The notes below the pieces were generated by a model. That model had not been told where the DNA came from. It did no database searches and saw only the letters and a list, made by a program, of their open reading frames with translations. A program made the translations under genes and the position numbers. Below, in pieces: positions 1-8,360 of a stretch of DNA of 64,000 nt (positions are counted from its first letter, which is position 1; every line of letters starts with the position of its first letter). This DNA comes from Nostoc sp. TCL240-02 (lineage in GTDB: Bacteria; Cyanobacteriota; Cyanobacteriia; Cyanobacteriales; Nostocaceae). The stretch is from assembly GCF_013343235.1 (NCBI RefSeq), contig NZ_CP040094.1, positions 7,683,001 to 7,747,000 of the forward strand, read 5' to 3'.

Positions 1-482
1 AAGTAATGCGACATCAGAGCAGCAGCAACGGCAGCATTGATTCCATCGGGTGTATTGTGGGTAATTGCCGCTTGAATTGTTGCCGCCTCAATGACTTTTT
101 CTGGTGTGGGATAGATGCCAATGGGTGCTGCACGCATTGCACCCCCGCTTTTGTCACTGTCAGGGTTAATTTTGGTTAAAAATTCTTCTCCATTCTGAAT
201 TTCTAGCAGAAAATGGTAGAAGTTTCGAGAATAACCTTCTCTCTCATCGCGTTTAAAAACTCTAACAAAGCTATCGGCTAAAACTTCTGGTGTCCACGGT
301 GCTTGAGCAACAATCACCTCAGCAATGGCAATGCTCATCTGGGTATCATCGGTATAGCTGCCAGGATTGAGCCGAAAACGCGGATGTTCGACGTATCGAC
401 TCAAATCGTTGTTAACGATCATCTCATCAGCATATTCAAAGCCTGCACCGTAGGCATCTCCAATCGCTAACTCTAGCAGCAT
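1..482 (-). CDS. ADP-ribosylglycohydrolase family protein (C-terminus beyond window)
   Basis: Reading the minus strand from the ATG at 482 gives an open frame to the left edge, about 160 residues. It begins with a GDAYGAGFEY motif and has YTDDTQMS about 40 residues in, the metal-binding signatures of the ARH/DraG family, which removes ADP-ribose from proteins or related molecules using two Mg ions. A later segment around ITHNTPDGINAAVAAAL also fits the family. The start lies only 7 bases after the stop of the Nudix hydrolase gene on the same strand, so the two are probably co-transcribed. The 3' end is outside the window. The family call is firm; the exact substrate is unknown. Confidence 0.85.
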   Translation of the reverse strand, partial: MLLELAIGDAYGAGFEYADEMIVNNDLSRYVEHPRFRLNPGSYTDDTQMSIAIAEVIVAQAPWTPEVLADSFVRVFKRDEREGYSRNFYHFLLEIQNGEEFLTKINPDSDKSGGAMRAAPIGIYPTPEKVIEAATIQAAITHNTPDGINAAVAAALMSHY

Positions 483-489
483 AAGGGTA

Positions 490-1038
490 TTAAATTAAAA
501 AGGGACGCGCCAGAAAAAAGCTAGAAATTGATTTAGCATCTACCGCCTCTCCTGCCAGAATAGCTTTCTCTAATTCTTCGGGAGTCAAAAACACAGTTTC
601 GATATCCTCGTCTCCATCTTGTGCTGGTGGTGTTTCCAGCTTTTCCAAATCTCGCGCCAGAAAAGCATAGATAATCTCATCAGAATAACCAGGCGCTAGG
701 AAAAATTCGCCTAGTTTGTCCCATTGTTTGGCAGTATAGCCAGTTTCTTCTTCGATTTCGCGCTGTATTGTTTCTAAAGGTTCTTCTTTTGCTTCCAAAG
801 TTCCTGCCGGAAATTCTAATATCCGTCCCTGAATTGCAAAACGATACTGGCGCACCAGTACAAGTTTACCCTCTGATGTTATCGGTACAGCTAAGGCACC
901 GCCGGGGTGACGAATACATTCCCATTCCCCTTCGGATTTATTAGGCAAACGCAAGCGATTAACTTCAAAATCAAACTTGCGCCCTTTATGAAACAAACGT
1001 TGTTTCAACAGTTGTGGTAATTCTCTACCTAATGGCAT
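490..1038 (-). CDS. Nudix hydrolase, probable ADP-ribose pyrophosphatase
   Basis: 182 residues. A complete Nudix box is visible: G, five residues, E, seven residues, then REIEEETGY, which matches the family consensus for the Mg-binding helix. The LAPGYSDE stretch downstream of the box is typical of the ADP-ribose pyrophosphatase (NudF-like) subgroup, which splits ADP-ribose into AMP and ribose 5-phosphate. The gene lies between folK (upstream, 68-base gap) and the ADP-ribosylglycohydrolase (7-base gap), all on the minus strand. That supports a shared role in recycling ADP-ribose. The subfamily assignment is inferred from motif and neighbours; other nucleotide-sugar substrates cannot be excluded. 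Confidence 0.85.
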   Translation of the reverse strand: MPLGRELPQLLKQRLFHKGRKFDFEVNRLRLPNKSEGEWECIRHPGGALAVPITSEGKLVLVRQYRFAIQGRILEFPAGTLEAKEEPLETIQREIEEETGYTAKQWDKLGEFFLAPGYSDEIIYAFLARDLEKLETPPAQDGDEDIETVFLTPEELEKAILAGEAVDAKSISSFFLARPFLI

Positions 1039-1106
1039 AGTAAAATCTGATTATCTGTGAATACAGAGGTGAAATCAGCGTTCTCCTGCTTTTAAGGATG
1101 GTAATT

Positions 1107-1622
1107 TTAATTGTCCATCAATAAATGCACATCAGAACAGTCTACCTCTTTCAGCAGTTCTTTAATAACACACCTGGATATTGGTTCTATCCAATCGGGG
1201 GCAATTTCTGCCAGTGGTACTAACACAAAGGCTCGATCCCGCATTCGTGGGTGGGGAATCTGGAGATTTGGTGTATCTACAATAAAGTCATCAAATAATA
1301 ACAAATCTAAATCTAGAGTTCGTGGCCCCCAACGTTCTTGACGCACACGCCCAAATTGTTGTTCAATTCCTAACAAAATTTCTAATAACTGCTGGGGTAG
1401 CATCTCTACCTGCAATGTCACACAGCCATTTAGATAATCTGGCTGTGGTGGCCCCACAGCTTTAGTTTGGTACCACCTGGATTTAGCTTCTAAGAGAATA
1501 CCTGGGGTTTGGGCTAAACTTTTGATAGCTGCTTCTAAAATTGTTTGGGAATCGCCGATATTACTACCAAGAGCAACGGCGCTTCGTCTGGGCTTTATTG
1601 CTGCGTAACCAGCAGCAGGCAT
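1107..1622 (-). CDS. folK: 2-amino-4-hydroxy-6-hydroxymethyldihydropteridine diphosphokinase
   Basis: FolK transfers pyrophosphate from ATP to hydroxymethyl-dihydropterin in folate synthesis in the cytoplasm. Family signatures are VALGSNIGDS near the N-terminus, PDYLNGCVTLQV, the RWGPRTLDLDLLLFDD substrate/Mg motif, and IPHPRMRDRAFVLVPL. The open frame extends upstream to 1697, but I chose the ATG at 1622 because an AAGGAG ribosome-binding site sits exactly six bases before it and the extra 25 residues do not resemble the family. The resulting 171 residues match normal FolK length. It is the first gene of a probable folK-nudix-ARH operon. Confidence 0.92.
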   Translation of the reverse strand: MPAAGYAAIKPRRSAVALGSNIGDSQTILEAAIKSLAQTPGILLEAKSRWYQTKAVGPPQPDYLNGCVTLQVEMLPQQLLEILLGIEQQFGRVRQERWGPRTLDLDLLLFDDFIVDTPNLQIPHPRMRDRAFVLVPLAEIAPDWIEPISRCVIKELLKEVDCSDVHLLMDN

Positions 1623-1697
1623 TGCACTCTCCTTAAGTAAGCTTTTTTCAGGTCGTCCGTCTTGATACTTCGCTTTACTTGTTCCAAAAAATGCCAA

Positions 1698-1963
1698 TAG
1701 TTTGCGTATTCCAATAGCTATTAAAAATTACAAGAAGTTTACAAAACTAAATTAATCAAATCTAAAAAACATTATTTTATGGTGAATTTAGTTAATTATT
1801 TATAGGATATTATACTAACACAATGGTGGTGTGCTAACCCCAAAGCTGATTGATGGTGGTTATTATAGTTACTACTTTGAGCGAGGAACTTACGTGGGGA
1901 AGCTTACCTCCTGGTTCAAGCGAAGACCAACTAATTTGAGTGACTCTGGACAAGGAGGAACAA
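1698..1963. other. AT-rich intergenic region and leader of the PBP gene
   Basis: The first 130 bases are very AT-rich and presumably carry the divergent promoters of folK and the penicillin-binding protein gene. A 62-codon frame beginning with GTG at 1831 runs to 2019 and overlaps the PBP start, but it has no convincing ribosome-binding site and no recognisable similarity. I do not call it a gene. Confidence 0.4.
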
Positions 1964-2011
1964 ATGAGAGCTTACCACGAGCATATATGGCGCAGGCGAG
2001 GCAGTTACTGA
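1964..2011 (+). CDS. possible 15-residue leader peptide upstream of PBP1A
   Basis: An ATG at 1964 is preceded by a textbook AAGGAGG Shine-Dalgarno five to six bases upstream, the best ribosome-binding site in this part of the window. The frame encodes a 15-residue basic peptide (MRAYHEHIWRRRGSY) and stops at 2011, four bases before the ATG of the large penicillin-binding protein, which has no good site of its own. This arrangement suggests translational coupling or a regulatory leader peptide. It is too short to judge by homology, and translation is unproven. Confidence 0.4.
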   Translation: MRAYHEHIWRRRGSY

Positions 2012-2015
2012 GCAA

Positions 2016-4265
2016 ATGAAAATTTTACCATCTAGGATGAAGACCAATCAGGCAACTGGCGGTAAACCACTCTATCGTCGCTTATGGTTTTGGGCAGGCT
2101 TGGGTGTAGGTGGTGGGATAGTTGCCTTGATCTATGGCATCAGTCTAATAGACCGCACTTTGCCAGATCAGGCCGAGTTAAACGCCGTACTGAGAGAGCA
2201 AACACTGACCATCAAAGCTGCTGATGGAAGCATATTACAACAACAAGGTGAAGCTACCAGAGAACAGCTCAAGCTAGAACAAATACCAGATAATTTAAAA
2301 AAAGCTTTCATTGCCTCAGAAGATAGAAGATTTAGGCAACACAACGGATTTGACCCGCAGGGGATTGTGAGAGCAGGTTTAAATAATTTGCGATCGCAAG
2401 GTGTGGTAGAAGGTGGTAGCACCATCACCCAACAGTTAACGCGGATTCTCTTTTTGAAACAAGAACAGACAATCTGGCGCAAACTCAAGGAAGTCCGCCT
2501 AGCACAAAAAATGGAGCATGAATTAACCAAAGATCAGATTCTAGAGCGTTACCTGAATCTGGTTTATTTGGGAGGTGGAGCTTATGGTGTGGCAGATGCC
2601 GCCTGGGTATACTTTAGTAAATCGCCAGACCAGCTTACCCTTGCAGAAATGGCAACGATCGCAGGATTAGCCCCTGCTCCTAGCTTATATGCCCCAGATA
2701 AGAATCCTGAAGCTGCAATCCGGCGAAGAAATCTGGTATTGCAACGGATGCAAGAGGATGGAGTGATTACACCAGAGCAAAGGCAAGCAGCACTCCAAGA
2801 GCCACTAACCCTTAAAAACAGTTTACCCAAGCGAGTACAAGTAGAATCACCCTACTTTACCAGCTATATCCAAAAAGAATTGCCGAAGTACGTTTCTGCT
2901 AAGGTGCTGGCAAGTGAGGGATTAGTCGTGGAAACCACGCTGAACCCGGCTTGGCAGAAAGTGGCAGAAGAGGCGGTTGCCAAAACACTGCGAAATCAAG
3001 GACGCTGGGAGAACTTTAAACAAGCAGCAATGGTTGCCATTGACCCCCGGAGCGGTGAAATTAAGGCAATGGTTGGGGGAAAAGACTTTGGTAAAAACCA
3101 GTTTAATCGAGTTACCCAGGCACAACGGCAGCCAGGATCGACATTTAAAGGGTTTGTATATGCCACTGCGATCGCTAGCGGTAAAAGCCCCTACGATAGC
3201 TATGAGGATGCACCCTTTGTAGTAGACGGCTACGAACCGAAAAACTATAGTGAAAGGTTTCGGGGTTCAATGAATATCCGAGATGCTCTCACCCGCTCTA
3301 TTAATATTATTGCGGTGAAGGTGTTGATTGATGTCGGATTTACGCCGACGATTAAACTTGCCCATGATATGGGCATAAAATCTGAACTCAAGCCCACCTA
3401 CTCCTTGGCTCTCGGCTCAAATGAAGTAAATCTACTGGAGTTGACCAGCGCTTATGGCAGTTTTGCAACTCAGGGATTGCACACAGAACCTCATGGTATT
3501 ACCCGCATCCTCAACCGCCAAGGTAAGGTAATCTGGTCAGCTAATTTCAAATCTAAACGCGCCCTTGACGCTGATAGTGCCGCCATCATGACTTGGATGC
3601 TACGTAACGTCGTAGAAGAGGGGACTGGTGCTGCTGCCCAATTAGGTGAGAGACCAGTTGCTGGCAAGACCGGTACTTCCGATGAAGCTCGCGATTTGTG
3701 GTTTATTGGCTACATTCCCCAAATGGTGACAGGGGTATGGCTTGGTAATGATGATAACCGTCCCACTTATGGCAGCAGTGGTAGCGCCGCTTACACCTGG
3801 CACGAATTTATGGAAAAAGCGGCTGAGGGGATGCCTGTCGAGAAGTTTCCCAAACGACCAAAGTTAGAAGGTCGCAAAGGTACTATCAAAGCCCAGTCCA
3901 TCAAGCCCAAACAAGTGCTGAATCGTTCTATTGACTCTGATAATGACTCAGAAGGAGAAAGTGCTAGAAATTCTGAGGAGAGTGGTTCATCTAGGAGACG
4001 GAGGAGAAGGAGCTATTCTCAAGAAGAACAGCAATCGAGCGATTATACCCCAAGACGGAGAAGACGCGATCGCAGCGAAGAATCAAATTCTAGTAACTCT
4101 TCTTCAGAATCATCTACTCCCCGGCGGCGCTCTAGAAGAGTAGAATCTGATTCTCCCCCGTCTCCCAGAACTCGCCGATCTTCCTCTCCCGACAATAGTT
4201 CCGGTTCTTCCGGTTCTTCATCGCCACAACCATCCTGGCGCGAGAGACTTAGACCTTCTAATTAA
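2016..4265 (+). CDS. class A penicillin-binding protein (PBP1A-type transglycosylase/transpeptidase)
   Basis: A 749-residue bifunctional enzyme that polymerises and cross-links peptidoglycan outside the plasma membrane. A cytoplasmic basic N-terminus is followed by one membrane segment at about residues 25-47. The GT51 glycosyltransferase domain shows EDRRFRQHNGFDP (catalytic Glu102) and GGSTITQQL. The transpeptidase domain shows STFK (Ser375 nucleophile), SIN (Ser428) and KTGT (Lys551). From about residue 625 the protein ends in an unusual 120-residue tail made almost entirely of Arg, Ser, Glu and Pro, predicted disordered and periplasmic. The start at 2016 is four bases after a short upstream reading frame; ATG 2037 is an alternative. 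Which cyanobacterial class A PBP this is cannot be decided here. Confidence 0.93.
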   Translation: MKILPSRMKTNQATGGKPLYRRLWFWAGLGVGGGIVALIYGISLIDRTLPDQAELNAVLREQTLTIKAADGSILQQQGEATREQLKLEQIPDNLKKAFIASEDRRFRQHNGFDPQGIVRAGLNNLRSQGVVEGGSTITQQLTRILFLKQEQTIWRKLKEVRLAQKMEHELTKDQILERYLNLVYLGGGAYGVADAAWVYFSKSPDQLTLAEMATIAGLAPAPSLYAPDKNPEAAIRRRNLVLQRMQEDGVITPEQRQAALQEPLTLKNSLPKRVQVESPYFTSYIQKELPKYVSAKVLASEGLVVETTLNPAWQKVAEEAVAKTLRNQGRWENFKQAAMVAIDPRSGEIKAMVGGKDFGKNQFNRVTQAQRQPGSTFKGFVYATAIASGKSPYDSYEDAPFVVDGYEPKNYSERFRGSMNIRDALTRSINIIAVKVLIDVGFTPTIKLAHDMGIKSELKPTYSLALGSNEVNLLELTSAYGSFATQGLHTEPHGITRILNRQGKVIWSANFKSKRALDADSAAIMTWMLRNVVEEGTGAAAQLGERPVAGKTGTSDEARDLWFIGYIPQMVTGVWLGNDDNRPTYGSSGSAAYTWHEFMEKAAEGMPVEKFPKRPKLEGRKGTIKAQSIKPKQVLNRSIDSDNDSEGESARNSEESGSSRRRRRRSYSQEEQQSSDYTPRRRRRDRSEESNSSNSSSESSTPRRRSRRVESDSPPSPRTRRSSSPDNSSGSSGSSSPQPSWRERLRPSN

Positions 4266-4446
4266 TGATGAGTGGGAATTGGGAATTGGGCATTGGGCAT
4301 TGGGCATGAATAAGAGACAAGGTAGACAAGGAAGAGGGGGGAGACAAGGGAAAGATTTGTTCAATAATTCGCCCTTGTCTCCCTTGTCTCCCTCTGCCTC
4401 CCCTGCCTCCCCTGCCCCCTCCTCCCTGCTCCCTTCCTTTTCTGTA
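4266..4446. repeat. short tandem repeats and G/C-asymmetric hairpin region
   Basis: Heptad-like units of GGGAATT/GGGCATT type occur at 4271-4306. They are followed by a purine-rich arm (AGACAAGG and GGGGGGAGACAAGGG) and a complementary pyrimidine-rich arm (CCCTTGTCTCCC repeated). The two arms could fold into a long hairpin. Very similar blocks appear at 6262-6400, 26890-27020, 45775-45850 and 50168-50218, so this is a dispersed repeat family typical of Nostocales. Open frames crossing it on both strands are artefacts. Confidence 0.75.
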
Positions 4447-4546
4447 CAATATGAAGTTGCTCAAACTAAACTAGGGGAGGATGTTAAGTGATACGCTCAT
4501 TCTATAGTCTGTCAAGTAGTGTTACTTAACATTGGAGAATATACTC

Positions 4547-4771
4547 ATGCATATATTGATGCAGGCAGCAGATTCAGTTGCAACAGGTGGTGGTCATTTT
4601 CCCTTTGCTTTCACCTTGGTGTATGTCGTTGGTTTTATTGCTGCTGTAAGCATTGGTTCAATAGCTTGGTACAACTCGAAACGCCCCGCAGGTTGGGAAA
4701 GCAAAGAGCGTCCTGATTTTGTGCCTAAAGTTGATAAAGAAGAAACTCCGGGTGTGGGGAAACCGAAGTAA
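4547..4771 (+). CDS. psb35: Psb35-like small photosystem II assembly protein
   Basis: 74 residues with one membrane helix (about residues 15-40, FPFAFTLVYVVGFIAAVSIG) followed by a conserved soluble tail starting WYNSKRPAGW and containing KERPDFVPKVDKEE. This matches my memory of the cyanobacterial Ssl2148/Psb35 family, which in Synechocystis stabilises the CP47 assembly module and its high-light-inducible proteins in the thylakoid membrane. A longer frame starts at TTG 4532, but the ATG at 4547 has GGAG nine bases upstream and is preferred. It appears to be monocistronic, between repeat blocks. The family name comes from memory of the motif, not from an alignment. Confidence 0.65.
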   Translation: MHILMQAADSVATGGGHFPFAFTLVYVVGFIAAVSIGSIAWYNSKRPAGWESKERPDFVPKVDKEETPGVGKPK

Positions 4772-4779
4772 TAATTTAG

Positions 4780-4807
4780 TCATTAGTCATTAGTCATTAG
4801 TCATTAG
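4780..4807. repeat. TCATTAG heptanucleotide tandem repeat (4 copies)
   Basis: Four perfect consecutive copies of TCATTAG follow the psb35 stop codon. This is the short tandemly repeated repetitive (STRR) class common in heterocystous cyanobacteria. No function is evident. Confidence 0.9.
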
Positions 4808-4828
4808 ACTATGAACTTTTGACTATGA

Positions 4829-5251
4829 TTAGGTTTGTACGTCAACCCAACGACGGTAAAGCTTTTGAATTTGTTTGAGAAGTTTAGTCTGAATCGGTTG
4901 AGTTGAATCATTTGGCTTTGCTATATCTTGCAATTCTGTCAAGAGTCTAGCTTCTTCGACGGCGACTTCGCCATCGCTATAAATTAAGCCACTGATGGCT
5001 TCAATCAGATTTTCACAATCTTCAAGGCTGGGGCGATCGCCTAAATACTCCCGCACCCAGTCATAACATTCTTTTGGCTGTACAGGAACTAATTCATATA
5101 GCCAAGGCTTAATTTCTGGATCGTTAGCCAAACCTTTTGCTTGAGCTATTTCGCGGAGATATTGCCGTTCTTCTGGCTGGATTCTGCCATCAATCCAGGC
5201 TGCTCCAATCAGGATTTTAACTAAGTTTTTGACATTGGAAGGGGTAACCAT
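4829..5251 (-). CDS. TerB-like (tellurite-resistance/DnaJ-associated) domain protein
   Basis: 140 residues, entirely helical in appearance. Two repeats of an EF-hand-like pattern are visible: IGAAWIDGRIQPEERQYL near residue 15 and GLIYSDGEVAVEEARLL near residue 88. The aspartate-glycine-x-hydrophobic loop followed by glutamates is the signature of the TerB fold. In cyanobacteria stand-alone TerB proteins are common and poorly characterised; metal binding is plausible. The ATG at 5251 is preceded by GAGGAGG six bases upstream, which settles the start. The gene lies just upstream of rsmB's 3' end on the same strand, but a link in function is not evident. Confidence 0.75.
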   Translation of the reverse strand: MVTPSNVKNLVKILIGAAWIDGRIQPEERQYLREIAQAKGLANDPEIKPWLYELVPVQPKECYDWVREYLGDRPSLEDCENLIEAISGLIYSDGEVAVEEARLLTELQDIAKPNDSTQPIQTKLLKQIQKLYRRWVDVQT

Positions 5252-5308
5252 TGCTGCCTCCTCTGGTAGATTCAGGCCACCATCAAATCGTACAATCCCA
5301 AACAGTAT

Positions 5309-6766
5309 TCACTCGGAATTATTGGTTTTTCTTAAGCGAACCATAAAAAAGCCATCCATGTCCTGTCGGTGGGGCCAGACTTTAAACCAACCTTGAGGGG
5401 TGCTATATGCAGAAGCAGCCAACTCAATGCCCCTTGGAGGCTCAATTTGCCAATGAGGAGACGCAGCTAAAAATGCCGAAATCACTTCTTCGTTTTCTGC
5501 TGGATGCAATGTACAGGTGGCATAAACTAGTACACCACCAGCTTTGACAAAAGTTGATGTATGTGTTAATAATTCTTTTTGCAGCACCGAAAGTTCCAGG
5601 ACAGATTCTGGTGTCTGCCGCCAACGAGCATCAGCATGACGGTGCATGGTTCCTAACCCCGAACATGGAGCATCAAGTAATACGCGGTCTGCGGTGTTTT
5701 GAAATTGGTTGGAATGGCGGCTGTCGCCAGTGTAAATTTGGATAGATTGTAAATCTAGGCGTTGAGAATTTTCTTGAAGTTTGCGAAGACGAGAAGCGGT
5801 GCGATCGCAAGCCCAAATTTTCCCACTATCTGCCATTAACTCAGCAATGTGGGTTGTTTTACCCCCTGGTGCAGCACAGGCATCAATTACCACCTCACCT
5901 GGTTGGGGGTCGAGCAAATGACTTACCAATTGGGCACTAGCATCTTGTACAGTCCACCAACCTTCTCTAAAACCAGGTAGTTTTTGAATTGATCCAGTAT
6001 TACCAATAAATCGTAAAGCTTGGGGTAAATCAGGAATCCGTCTTACCAAAAGACCAACAGATTGCAAAGCCGCCTCAACTTCTTCGATTGAAGTGCAAAG
6101 TGGGTTGATACGCAAGTCAATTGTTGGTGATTGGTTCATCCATTCACACAGTTGCTCTGTCTCGGTCAAACCCAGTTGTTCTAACCAGACTTGAATAATC
6201 CAGTCAGGAAAACTGTGTAAAATACCCAAGCGTTCCACTGGGTTTTCTGGAAGTTGTAACGGATCAAAATGGGGAACTGGGGACTGGGGACTGGGGACTG
6301 GGGACTGGGGATTGATTATTTGCCTTGTCTCCTTGTCCCCTTGTCCCCTTATCTCCCCTACTCCCCTGCTCCCCTGCCCCTCTGCTTTTCTGAGATACTG
6401 GCGTAATAGACCGTTAACAAAACCCGTAAGTCCAGAAAAACCATTTTCTTTAGCGAGTTGGACGGTGGTATTAACAGCAGCAGAGGCGGGAATACGCTCT
6501 TGATAGCGCAGCTGGTAGAAACCCAAATGCAAGATGGTGCGGAGGTCTTGTGGTTGTTGGTGAGATTTCTTTTTGGCGAATTGATCTATGAGAGTATCTA
6601 GAGTGCGCTGCCTTCTGACGCTTCCATAAACCAATTCTGTCACCAATCGGCGATCGCTATCAGGCAAATTAACTTTTTGCAGTACTCTATCTAGGGCAAC
6701 ATCAGCATAAGCCCCCTTATGAACATCTCGCAGGGCGATAAAAGCTAGTTGACGGGGGTTTGTCAT
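5309..6766 (-). CDS. rsmB: 16S rRNA (cytosine(967)-C(5))-methyltransferase RsmB
   Basis: 485 residues. The N-terminal 130 residues form a NusB-like RNA-binding domain (RQLAFIALRDVHKGAYADVAL). The Rossmann-fold methyltransferase follows with the SAM motif DACAAPGGKTTHIAEL, the catalytic-cysteine motif LLDAPCSGLGTMHRH and the second cysteine motif VYATCTLHPAENE. It makes m5C967 in 16S rRNA. Between the two domains, at about residues 123-165, is a low-complexity stretch rich in Gly, Gln, Pro and Ser. It is encoded by the same GGGGACT-type short repeats that lie between genes elsewhere in the window, an in-frame repeat expansion in the linker. Function is probably preserved because both cores are intact. 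Confidence 0.93.
   Translation of the reverse strand: MTNPRQLAFIALRDVHKGAYADVALDRVLQKVNLPDSDRRLVTELVYGSVRRQRTLDTLIDQFAKKKSHQQPQDLRTILHLGFYQLRYQERIPASAAVNTTVQLAKENGFSGLTGFVNGLLRQYLRKAEGQGSRGVGEIRGQGDKETRQIINPQSPVPSPQSPVPHFDPLQLPENPVERLGILHSFPDWIIQVWLEQLGLTETEQLCEWMNQSPTIDLRINPLCTSIEEVEAALQSVGLLVRRIPDLPQALRFIGNTGSIQKLPGFREGWWTVQDASAQLVSHLLDPQPGEVVIDACAAPGGKTTHIAELMADSGKIWACDRTASRLRKLQENSQRLDLQSIQIYTGDSRHSNQFQNTADRVLLDAPCSGLGTMHRHADARWRQTPESVLELSVLQKELLTHTSTFVKAGGVLVYATCTLHPAENEEVISAFLAASPHWQIEPPRGIELAASAYSTPQGWFKVWPHRQDMDGFFMVRLRKTNNSE
6262..6405. repeat. short tandem repeats inside the rsmB linker
   Basis: About six GGGGACT units are followed by pyrimidine-rich CCTTGTC/CCCCTGC blocks, the same sequence family as the intergenic hairpin repeats at 4266-4446 and 45775-45850. 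Here it is in frame and translated as part of the RsmB interdomain linker. Confidence 0.8.
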
Positions 6767-6854
6767 GGAAACATGAATCAGGAGTCAGGAGGCTTTTGTA
6801 TTCTAACTCCCAACTCCTGTACAGACGCTATTAATCGCGTCTCTTCTAACTTCC

Positions 6855-8360
6855 CTATCTAGGCATATACGGGTCTACACTAGCGATTTCAAACTCACAT
6901 GCTCTAGAAACCTGTTCTGCTGGTAATTTACCAAAGCTGATTAATGGCAAATAAGTGGGGTTTGCCATCAGTTCTTTCGCCAATAAGAACCCAGTAATTG
7001 TCCAAGTTTGATATTTCCTAGCTTGTTTCCCAATCAGTCGCCCTTTCTTACCGTCATAATATTCTGGCCATTGATCTGTACTGAGCCGTCCTTGAGCAGT
7101 TTGAATAGCCTTTTGTGCAAGACTTATTTTGTTAGTTTTCACAGCCGCAGCTGCCAACATCCACATTAAAACTGGCCAACTACCAGCATTATGATACGAC
7201 CAAGGGATATTTTTGGGGTCACATCCAGTTACAATTCTGTATTCTTCATGTTCTAAAGCTGGGAAACAAATTTTCATCGGCATATCTCCCACCAAATCAT
7301 CCCATCGTTCCTCAATGAGAGTCATAATTGCTTGTGACTGTTCTTCGGTGGCTAAGTCTGAAATAATCGCCATTAAGTTTCCGAGTGAAAAGAAGCGAGT
7401 ATCTAGCTGCGACGGCCCGACATTACCCGCTAAATAACCACCTTTTTTTGGCAACCATTTATCTAATTCATAATAGGGAACAGAATCTACATATATGTTG
7501 AACAAATTCACAGCACCTTTACCATATTCTTCACTTTTGAAGCGATAAATTTCATTCAGCCGATTAATATCTATCCAATAATGCTGGCGAATATGAGCGC
7601 ATAAAAGAGGCAACCTGTTATCAATGGCTGCAACAATATCGGAATTCCCTTGACAAATTAGCAGTTCACGAGATGCACGCAATGCCGTGTAAAAAAGAAC
7701 TTGCAATTCTAAAGGATGCCCATAAATGCCCATACGACGGTCAATCATACAAGCACCATCTGGAACCAATAGCGTTGGATACATATCAAAGCGATTCGCC
7801 AAACAGATTTCCATGATTAACCTGATCCCATTTTGGAATTCAGGTTGATAAGCTAGAGAAAAATCTTCAGTGGCGACTACATAGGCACGTAACAAAATAA
7901 TCCACCATAAACAAGAATCAACAGGTGTAACTCTAGCGATCGCATGTTCGCCAAAGTCTGCTTCTAGATATTCTTGCCCATTGTCTGATACAACTTTGAA
8001 GCTAGCTGGTATTAATCCTCTTCCAGGCTTATAAGCATCTAATGCCTTTTCTTTAGGCTGTAACTTTAAGGTTTCTTCTAAGAAATTACGAACAATATCT
8101 GTTCTACCTTTGATCAGAAAAATTAGAGCTGAAGAGACAAAATCCCGAACAAAGCACTGGTCATAATTGAGAGCCTCTACAGATGCATCATAAGCGGCTA
8201 CAGTACCAACGGGGCGGCCTTGATAATAGAGAATTGATTTTTCTAGTGTTAGCCACGCTTCTTCCACTTCTTTGAAATTTTCAGTAGTTTCCAATTCGTT
8301 TAGGTGCATCGCCAGAATAACTCCATTCGGGTTGTGAATTTGTGGTAGATGCGTCTTCAT
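6855..8360 (-). CDS. GH100 alkaline/neutral invertase
   Basis: 501 residues, the usual size for cyanobacterial and plant neutral invertases, which hydrolyse sucrose to glucose and fructose in the cytoplasm. Family features include [14 protein letters not shown], the catalytic-acid region [32 protein letters not shown] and [20 protein letters not shown]. By analogy with Anabaena InvA, the aspartate of VDSCLWW and the glutamate of WPEYYDG are the likely catalytic pair. No signal peptide is present. In heterocystous species such enzymes channel sucrose carbon in heterocysts; which paralogue this is (InvA or InvB) cannot be decided here. Confidence 0.9.
   Translation of the reverse strand: MKTHLPQIHNPNGVILAMHLNELETTENFKEVEEAWLTLEKSILYYQGRPVGTVAAYDASVEALNYDQCFVRDFVSSALIFLIKGRTDIVRNFLEETLKLQPKEKALDAYKPGRGLIPASFKVVSDNGQEYLEADFGEHAIARVTPVDSCLWWIILLRAYVVATEDFSLAYQPEFQNGIRLIMEICLANRFDMYPTLLVPDGACMIDRRMGIYGHPLELQVLFYTALRASRELLICQGNSDIVAAIDNRLPLLCAHIRQHYWIDINRLNEIYRFKSEEYGKGAVNLFNIYVDSVPYYELDKWLPKKGGYLAGNVGPSQLDTRFFSLGNLMAIISDLATEEQSQAIMTLIEERWDDLVGDMPMKICFPALEHEEYRIVTGCDPKNIPWSYHNAGSWPVLMWMLAAAAVKTNKISLAQKAIQTAQGRLSTDQWPEYYDGKKGRLIGKQARKYQTWTITGFLLAKELMANPTYLPLISFGKLPAEQVSRACEFEIASVDPYMPR

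Noticed and set aside
1831-2019. 62-codon GTG-started frame overlapping the PBP start
   Set aside because: No ribosome-binding site or family resemblance, and a different, well-started short frame lies in the same place.
4258-4491. Two opposite open frames of about 70 codons
   Set aside because: Both are translations of the G/C-asymmetric repeat block; composition is extreme and no start signal is present.
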